Positions 56,450-64,000 of a DNA stretch of 64,000 nucleotides are shown one piece after another; positions within the stretch are counted from its first letter, which is position 1; the number at the start of each line of letters is the position of its first letter. The DNA is from Eonycteris spelaea. Its lineage: Eukaryota; Chordata; Mammalia; Chiroptera; Pteropodidae. The translations under genes were made by a program, and so were the position numbers. The stretch spans positions 11,865,001 through 11,929,000 of the forward strand of contig PUFA01000007.1 of NCBI GenBank assembly GCA_003508835.1, in the 5' to 3' direction. Below the pieces are notes generated by a model. It was not told the origin of the DNA, did no database searches, and saw only the letters and a program-made list of their open reading frames with translations.

Positions 56450-57200
56450 CTGAATAAATAAAAAACATCTGAGAAATATCTGTCCTTATCAAATAATTTT
56501 AAAATGTATGGTTATTTTTAAAGTGACTCTCTAGTTTCTTACAGATGAGTGTTAACTTTGTTCCTAATCAAAAGCTTTTTTATGCAAAGTCCCAAATTGT
56601 CACGCTGCCTACAAAATCTGCAATAAAGCAATTAAGAAGCGTGGAGTAAACAAAATGTGTTCTGTAGACTGGCAGGCCCAGGAAGCAGATCAGAAATATT
56701 CACACACTATCTGTCAGGGTGTTTCCTGGCTTTTTCTCTGTTTTGTTCATTTATACTAATGTGTGGACAAGAGCGTTGAAAACATTTTGCTAAGAATGAA
56801 ACCCTGAGATTTATACAGAATTTTTAAGCTTATCCTTGGGAAAGAAGCCACAATCTGTTTTCAGACAAGAGTAAAACACTTGCAATTCCCTTTGAAAAAC
56901 AACGTCCAATCTTCCCTTAAATTGAGATGCCAGAGCGACTAGATTGTGATTTAAATCAAAGAACGAAATTAGTCCAGGTACACTAGGGTGGAAGGAGAGG
57001 CAGAACAAACGCTGGTAAATAGCCTATGAATTCAAAATGTAGAGTCTTTGCCCTGCCCCCAGCCAATTTTGACTTCCAACAAATTAGAGGAATAAATTGG
57101 CAGTTCACCTACGAGTCACTGGTAAACAAACATTTTTCACCAGCGACTTCATGACCATCTTTTGAGCTGAGCCTTTTTAAAATCCATAAAGGACTGCTGT
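56450..57200. promoter_or_regulatory. Candidate enhancer-like block
   Basis: About 750 bp without a recognisable repeat or coding pattern. Contains 'aagcaattaagaagcg' (NK-homeodomain-like), 'gatttaaatcaaagaacg' (TCF/LEF-like ATCAAAG) and several forkhead-like 'taaacaaa' words. Confidence 0.35.
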
Positions 57201-58119
57201 GCACCGATAACTCTTGGAGTTCACAATGATCGTTGGCAGGGTTCTAATGAAAAACAAAAATCTCCACCTAATTCCAAACAATTTGCCATCTTAACGGAAG
57301 CTCTTGTATTATTAATGTTAGCATGGCCCGAGGGGGAGCTAGAACCTCAGAGGGGGGACAGGGACAGACAACAGCAGCTAAAAAATTTCAACTCTTGGTT
57401 AAACCTAATGAGATTCGGGTTTCAAGTGGGTTCAAAAAGCACAAACATGGACCAATATCAAGGATGGACTCTGCCAAACACCTTCAGTTGCAGCAGAAAT
57501 GAATTGACCATCCTCACTTGGATAGAGGATCTGCCGGCTAAGACTTCTCTGGGCTACAGGTAAACGGATCTATTTGTTGGTTTTTCTTACAAACTGGATT
57601 AAGAGTTTGACCTCCATATTCCTATAAAACGCAGTACATCTGGGAATAATCATAATCCCAGAACCATCCACTCTTGTCTTCATTTCTATTACCAGCAAAG
57701 ACCTCTGCTGGCAGAGAATTGAGGGTTGGGGAGGGGGGAAGCCTTCTGATTGGAGGAGCTTCTACAGAGGTGCCTTTATCTCAGCTAATACACCCCACCC
57801 GCAGGGTGGCTGGAATCAGACCTATCTCTCCAAAACAAGGGCATTTCAGGACTCAGCCCAAGGTGGCATCTATCTCGTCCAAAACTTTGCCATCAACGGA
57901 GCACGATCTGCCTAGCGGGGAATCTGCCTGGCGGGGTTTCTGGGGCTCTTTCTCCCTGCCTCCCTTTTCCTGTGAAAGGCACAGATCCCAGACAAGGGGA
58001 CATAGCCAAACACAAGAAAGCCTTCTACCAAATGATTTTTTTTTTTTTTTTTGCAAAGATTCAGGTAGGGATAAGGGGTGGGAGGTGATGTGCCACCAAA
58101 CCTAACATCCTAGAATCAA
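57201..58119. other. Unannotated stretch
   Basis: A 143-codon frame at 57,674-58,105 ends in a poly-T-derived Phe run and has no recognisable domain; treated as chance. A T18 run lies at about 58,037-58,054. Confidence 0.35.
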
Positions 58120-59330
58120 ATTCTGTCCAAGTGGGCTTTTGTCGAAAATTATACCAAATGCTGGGAAGCGATAATTAACTGCAAGCAAAATGGTCCTTCC
58201 TCACAAAAAGGTTGCAAATTCACCATCTTTTTTGTGAGGGATGTGGGTCGGGAGGTGGAAAAGTGGCTTTTTAAAGACACAGCAGCTCACAAATGTGCAG
58301 AGCTAACTATCAATGGCACCTCATCCCAGATGGCAAGTGAGGGAGACACTGGGATTTAATGCACCTAGACACTTGCCAACAGAATATGAAGACATTAGGG
58401 GGAAAAAAAAATCCTTAAATTGCATCATTTAAAAAGCACATAGGTCTAAAAGCAATCTAAGGAACAATTCTAAGAATAATAAGCATCTAAACCTTAGAAT
58501 ACTATGAACTTCCAAATGCAGAGAATGAGGATGCTGACTAAATTCAAATCTGTTCAGACTTTATTCTACCCAGGACACAAGGCTGAGCTGCTACAATGTA
58601 CATAAGCGGGGTGTAAAGTCAATGGGATTACATTTTCTTAATTATTTTCTGCTTGAGCTTTACAGCACATACACCAAATGAGATCAGCCGGGACTTGCCT
58701 CTCTAACAAATCACTCAGATTTAAACATTGCTCAAATAAACAAAGGGGGTGGGGAGTGGCGCAAGGCTGGGAAAAGACAGAGAAGGGTTTCTTCAATCAC
58801 AGTTGCAAGGAACAAAAACCTGGAGGGGGAAAAGAGTTGTTGGACCGCCACCAAATCTCCCCCACTAGAGACAAGAGCCCATCTGCTGAGCTCGGCAACT
58901 TCGCTTTAACTACCATTCAGCTCGCGTCTCTGCAGAGATCTGTCTACAGAACTGGCAGATGGACCCCTGCTTCCCTGAGTCGCTGTGTTATTTGTTTAAT
59001 AAATTTAATTAATATCCATACTGCATTGGATTGCTCCCAGAAAAGGGGCCAAAGTGCTCCCTTTCCCCAATAGCTACATGAGTGATGTCCCAGAAAAGAG
59101 CAGATAACAGTGCTCCAGGGCCACTGAAAAAAATTAAAAGTACCATGTGCTTACATTACTTTGAATGTATTAATTTTTTCGCAGTACAATAATACACTTT
59201 GGATAAGCGTTTTGACTTTATCAAAGTATGCAGTTCCAAAAAAAGGCAAATTACCTCTCCTTTGTGATAGTTATATTTGTCAGAATGCTTTTTAAAGAAT
59301 CTAATTTAACCACATATTTAACACTTTTAT
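58120..59330. promoter_or_regulatory. Candidate enhancer-like block, possibly two elements
   Basis: Repeat-free. Motif-dense cores include 'agcgataattaactgc', 'cttaattattttctg', 'gcatcatttaaaaag' and 'tttgtttaataaatttaattaatatccatac' (58,991-59,022). The 131-codon frame at 58,678-59,073 has no domain. Confidence 0.4.
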
Positions 59331-59914
59331 CTATTCCCCCAAAATGGTGGGTCATGAATGGTAAGGAGGTTCCTTTTGCAAACAGCTAGCTCCACAACCA
59401 GCCATTGTCAACAAACTGAAAAATCTCCCTGGTCATACATGAAGTTGTATTATATTCTAAGCTGAAAAATGTGACCGTTGCAAACAGGGGAAATACAAAG
59501 GGTCTTAGGTAAAATGAAGGTAATAACAAGCTCCCTCTTCCTTAAGTGAGGTGCCAAGCTGCTTGGTGGAGTCCCTGCAATCAAGTATGAATTAAAACAG
59601 CATTTTACTTCCCTTGCTATCCAACGTGATCCTGTCTTTCTTGGCAACTTAGTTCATCTTAACCTCGGTGTCCCATAGTGTATTACAAGAAAGAATATTC
59701 CTTTGAGGACATAAAAGTCTAGGGAATGTTATATCAATGAAGGTTAAACAAGTTTCTGCACTGCAGGACTTCTCAGAGCCTTTAACATGCTAACAGGCAT
59801 TGTGACTATTCCTGGAGAGGGCGGATGGGTTCAATATAAAAGGAAGCATTTAGTCAGTATTTGGTAAAATCAAAACCCAAGCCGGTTTGGCTCGCCACTA
59901 TATCCCATGGCTTA
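59331..59914. other. Unannotated stretch
   Basis: No gene or nameable repeat. Confidence 0.35.
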
Positions 59915-59998
59915 ATTCAAGGCCTGGCAGATGGTAGATACTCGTTAATACTTGTTGAATAAATGAATCAATGAACAAATGAATGAATTAACAAAGAA
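59915..59998 (+). repeat. L2/MIR 3' tail
   Basis: 'aaggcctggcagatggtagatactcgttaatacttgttgaataaatgaatc' with a degenerate (ATGA)n tail. Confidence 0.75.
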
Positions 59999-61079
59999 GT
60001 AAAGACCCAGTGGTTTTGCTTAGGAATAACCTTGGGCACCTGTACCTGACTACTAATAAGATTTTGCTTAAAAAGAAACGAATAAAATCACTTCCATACC
60101 TATGAAGACTTGAAGGTACTTGACTCAAATATTGAATTTGGAGGGTTTCACTTTTAAAGTGCTATTTCCTTATTTTAGGTTTATTCTGCATTCAAACTCT
60201 TCTCCACTGCTAAATATCTTAAACAATACCCCTATTCCTTTACATGTAATGAAAACCTGATCTTATATAATTCTGTAAACCTCTCAGCTCCTTAGCAATA
60301 CCTTAATTTATTTACCTCTGATATACTTAACCCCTTCCTGGAAGGAATTCAAGTAATGAATTCAACTCAACCCTGCGCACTGAGCCGGTGAGATAAAAAA
60401 TGACTCCTTTCAACTGAATTATTTTAAATATAAAAGCTTACAAAGGGAAAACTGTTGTAAAAGTTTATTGATAACCTCAGTGTTAAACTTATTAGATTGA
60501 AATAAGGTTTATTTCACAGGAAAAAATAAAAATTATTTATTTTCACGTAGATTAACTCTTGTGCATTTTGTCTAAAACAATCCCCTATTGCTCATTTTCC
60601 TCATGTAATTTTCCTACAATACTCCATCCTGTTGATACAGCGTGGGGTCCATTCATCTTTCTCCTACAGGTTCAGACAACTACAATCCTTCTTGCTAATT
60701 TATATCCATAGAGAAGACACAAACTGGCACTGGATCCTACATATCCAGAATACCTAGATGATAAGAAAATCTCTCCTCTAGCTCAACTGGCTAAACTGAA
60801 AGAAAAAAATCTTCTGTCACCTAATAGTTTCAAGCTATTGATTGAAATTTTATGTTGAAAGGTCTCCGAAGGCTTTGCTAACACTAAAACTTTTAAGAGG
60901 AAAAGGAGAAATTAGAGAGCTCTTAAACAAGCAGTGCATTAAAAAAAATTTTTTTAAAAATCCCGCATTAACATGGTTCTTGAATTGGGAGAATAAATAA
61001 TCAATAAATAGAACTTAGAAAATATCATGGGCTAGATTTTAGAAAGTAGAAGGGTAAAAGGGGCAGGAAACTGATTCTT
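59999..61079. other. AT-rich unannotated stretch
   Basis: No gene or nameable repeat recognised. Confidence 0.35.
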
Positions 61080-61345
61080 ATTGCATGTCTACTATGTGCC
61101 AGCCACAGTATTCAGTACTTGTAAAAATAATAAAAATAATTAATGACAGCTAACATTCAGTTACGTGACAAATGCTGTAATAAATCTTTATATGGATATC
61201 CATTCCTCCCAACAGGTACCATTATGTTGATTTTAAGTTGAGGAAAGTGGACTCAGAGATGTTAAGCAATGTGCCAAATGTCACAAGAGTAGTAAATGGA
61301 CTTGGGGAGCCCAGATCTGAATCCTGCCCATATGATTTTAAGGTC
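61080..61345 (-). repeat. MIR SINE, antisense
   Basis: 'tgtctactatgtgccagccacagtattcagtacttg', 'ggtaccattatgttgattttaagttgaggaaagtggactcagagatgttaagc' and 'ggagcccagatctgaatcctgcc' are reverse-complement MIR. Confidence 0.88.
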
Positions 61346-61924
61346 CACATTTCCAACCATTATGCTTTCTTACCTGTTATATGCATTCCCTTATTCCATC
61401 AACTATATACAGTAATATCAGGATCTTCTAGATGTGATGAAAATATTTTGCATCAATACTCCAAATATATGGCAATGGTAAAAATTGTTGTGACGTTTAT
61501 AAAGACCATCCCTGAAATTACACTAGTGAACCTCACCAAGATCCTAACTGGTTTAGCTGTCTTTTCCTCTCTTAGATTTTCAGGCCCACATTTCAACGTG
61601 ATTGTCTCGTGAAGGTATCATTTCCGATAGTCCACCCAATGTGATGTGCTATAACTGTTTCTATCTCCCCTCCACCCGCTCCTCACTTTAGGAGCAGCAA
61701 TTAATACAACGAAATCAAATGAAAGACAAATAAGTACCTCTCTATGCTTATCTGCCTTCTCCCCAAAAGAGCTCATTTTCCTTTAAGGCAACATAAACAT
61801 TTTAATTTCTAGAACAGCTTAACAAACATTTTGGTTATCTACATATTAATAAGCACATACTGGGCACCTTCTGAGTAGCTGCTCTCTGCTACAAGGTGCT
61901 GGATAAAATACATTCCGTTATCCA
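61346..61924. other. Unannotated stretch
   Basis: No supported gene. Confidence 0.35.
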
Positions 61925-62515
61925 TACTTCACATAGATAATGTATTCATTTTGTATTGTTATATAGCAAATGACCCCAAAACTTTGCAACTTAAGGCAAC
62001 AAACATTTAAGAGCTTACTATTTCTGTGAGTACGGAATCTAAGCACAGCTTCGTGGGGTGTCTCTGGCTCAGGGTTTCCCATGAAATTGCAGCCAAACTG
62101 TCAGCTAGGGCTGCAGCCCCATCTGAAGACTCAAGTCAAGTGGGGAAGGATCTACTTCCAACTCCATTCGCATGGTTGCTGGCCAGATCTATTTCCTCAA
62201 GAGCTGTTAGACTGAAGGTTTCATTTCCTTTTTGGCTGTTAGCCAAAGCCTGCCCTCAGTTCCTTGCCACATGTACCGCTGTAGCAGTTGGCTTCCCTCA
62301 GAGGGAGTGAGAGTGAGAAAGATAAAGAGAAACCACGGTAGTTAGGTCACCAATCTCAAGAATGACAACTCATCACTTTTGCTATTTTCTATTTGTAAGA
62401 AATGAGTTGCCAAGCCCACCCTACCCTGAGGGAGAAAAGATGACACAAGAGTTTGAAAACCAGGAGGCAGGGATCATTGGGGCCTTCTTAGAGGTTAACT
62501 ACGTCTAATGTTGCA
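61925..62515 (-). mobile_element. MaLR/ERVL-type LTR relic, antisense
   Basis: 'gtattgttatatagcaaatgaccccaaaactttgcaacttaaggcaacaaacattt', 'ctggctcagggtttcccatgaaattgcagccaaactgtcagctagggctgcag', 'cagttggcttccctcagagggagtgag' and 'ggaggcagggatcattggggccttcttagaggttaac' follow a familiar MaLR-like LTR in reverse. Subfamily not resolved. Confidence 0.7.
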
Positions 62516-62532
62516 TTTTTGTGCCTCTAAAG

Positions 62533-62533
<1 letters not shown>

Positions 62534-62573
<40 letters not shown>
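62534..62573 (+). repeat. (CA)n microsatellite
   Basis: About 20 CA units at the end of the LTR relic. Confidence 0.97.
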
Positions 62574-62575
<2 letters not shown>

Positions 62576-63394
62576 TATCTACAAAATAATTCTTTCCCAA
62601 CACTTACGCTTTAAAACTAAATGAACATATGTCGAGAAATGTCCATGTACAGCAAATACTTTTATTCATTCAAGTATACACAGTTTAACAGACTAGATAC
62701 TGTTCTGGAACTCTTTTAAAAAGAAATAACTAAAATTGTAAAAATTCACTAAGACCATGACCAACCTCCTTTTCACCCAAGCAGAGACAGAATAATAAAG
62801 ATTAACACAATTGTTATTTTCCAATTAAAACCAGCTCAACATTTACTGTTACAGACATTTTTAGAATGTTTTCTGTGGCCAGAGGAGTGATGAGCAAATC
62901 CACTTGGTCACAAATATAAAACACATTCTCTAACATAGCTTTAATAATCACAGTACTACTATTTCTGTCTCCATATGCCTTCCTCGTTTGTCTTATAGCT
63001 CAGTTGATCACAATTTGGGAGAAGAGAGGAGTATTTTTTTATTAGCTCCCTTGAAAACTCAATATACATCAAGTAGGGACCATCAACAATAGATAGCACA
63101 AACTAGATATCTCATCCCTGATGCTCAGAAAACATATAAGCTTCTCTGGAATTTTAATTGCCTTAAGGGAGAAGGAAAGGAGAAGGATGAAAGGTAAACT
63201 TTCTTAATTGACCAGCACTTACCCCCCCCCAACCAAACAAAGAAAAAAGAAAAGAAAGAAAATCTAGAATCACCTAAAGTTATCTTGAATTGGCAAGACT
63301 TTCCTTCCCCTACTACCATCAATCAAAACAGCAACTCATGAGCTGGCTTAGGTTCAGCTATAGAGAAATAACATTCCATTTTTGCACACCTAAG
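62574..63394. other. AT-rich unannotated stretch
   Basis: No gene. Contains a short C-run at about 63,223-63,230 and a purine-rich run at 63,238-63,263. Confidence 0.35.
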
Positions 63395-63910
63395 TTTTTG
63401 TAAAGACTTACACTCATTAGACAAGCAAATAATACTTTACAGCCTGTAATAAATGCCTAGAAGAAAAGAGAGAAAAGCAACAGTGAGAGGGTGAAAAAGA
63501 ATTGCTTTGTCAAGGAAGATCTCTCTGAAGAGGTGAAATTTAAGCTGAGACGTGATGGAGGAGAAGCTTCTAGGTACATAAAAATTAGAAAGAGGGGAGT
63601 TCCAGATAGAGGGAATAGCATGTTTCCTCATAAGAGGAAGAGCTTAGATGCTGGGGGGTGGGGTGGAGAGCCACCACTGGAGTATATGGATGAGGCAGAG
63701 AGTAAAATAAAATGAGGTCACACTGACTATTGTGTGGGAAATTTATCAGGCAGGTCTGGCAGTGGGGAGATCAGTTATGAGGCTGCTGTTGTAATTTAGG
63801 TAAGAGATGATGGTGGTCTGGGGCACTGTTAATGGAAACAGAACTTAGAGGCAAGAAATATTTAGAAAGAAGAAAGGACAGGTGAGAGTGGATAGGGGTG
63901 GTGAGAAAGA
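63395..63910 (-). repeat. L2 LINE, antisense
   Basis: 'gaagatctctctgaagaggtgaaatttaagctgagacgtgatgg', 'gttccagatagagggaatagc', 'gagatcagttatgaggctgctgttgtaatttaggtaagagatgatggtggtctgg' are the reverse-complement L2 landmarks in order. Confidence 0.88.
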
Positions 63911-64000
63911 GGTGGAGAGAGAGAATGAGAAAGAGGAAAAAAAGATAACTTCTATGTGAACAACTTCCATGTGTCTGGATTAACAACCCGCTGAGCGGTG

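Noticed and set aside
1..64000. CRISPR array, operon, integrase or phage-like system
   Set aside because: The composition and repeat content are mammalian; no regularly spaced repeats or prokaryotic gene structure were seen.

Overview
The window is vertebrate, almost certainly placental-mammal, nuclear DNA, mostly non-coding. Old mammalian interspersed repeats (MIR, L2, old LINE-1, MaLR/MLT-type LTRs, MER5/MER20-like hAT relics) are spread through AT-rich DNA, CpG is scarce, and there are many long microsatellites. I saw no Alu, B1/B2, dog SINEC, ruminant/pig, horse ERE or whale CHR SINE. That argues against primate, rodent, dog, ruminant, pig, horse or whale and suggests a mammal with little recent SINE activity. 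No species is claimed. There is no bacterial-style gene organisation, rRNA, CRISPR or operon, and nearly all open frames are chance or repeat-derived.

Layout. 1-10 kb: mostly unique sequence with MIR/L2 relics, a (TC)n tract, blocks resembling conserved non-coding elements (about 5.9-7.1 kb), and a possible decayed antisense coding relic at 0.3-1.0 kb. 10-19 kb: LINE-1 3' ends, LTR relics, a (CCCTCT)n tract and a hAT miniature element at 13 kb. 19-23 kb: largely unique, AT-rich, enhancer-like. 23-33 kb: MIR/L2-dense, with a tRNA-Val-headed retroposon bounded by 15-bp duplications at 28.1-28.3 kb. 33-38 kb: LTR, MER20, MER5 and L2 relics plus a 68-bp alternating purine-pyrimidine tract. 39-49.5 kb: LINE-1 territory, including an outer L1 (44.2-49.3 kb) split by a second L1, then a (CTT)n tract. 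49.5-61 kb: the most repeat-poor part, with several enhancer-like AT-rich blocks, a second hAT copy at 52.2 kb and a perfect 13-bp-stem hairpin at 54.15 kb. 61-64 kb: MIR, an LTR relic, (CA)n and an antisense L2.

The one convincing protein-coding signal is a minus-strand exon at 42,840-43,057. It has a strong Kozak ATG, 72 codons of a hot-dog (4HBT/YbgC-like) thioesterase N-terminus and a consensus CAG|GTAAGC donor. Several normally invariant motif residues are substituted, so the gene may be diverging or decaying. Its other exons were not found here. Overall the window reads as an intron or intergenic, regulatory-element-bearing region around this exon. I found no clear undescribed multi-gene system; the best second-look items are the thioesterase exon, the tRNA-Val retroposon, the paired hAT elements, the nested L1 and the motif-rich AT blocks.
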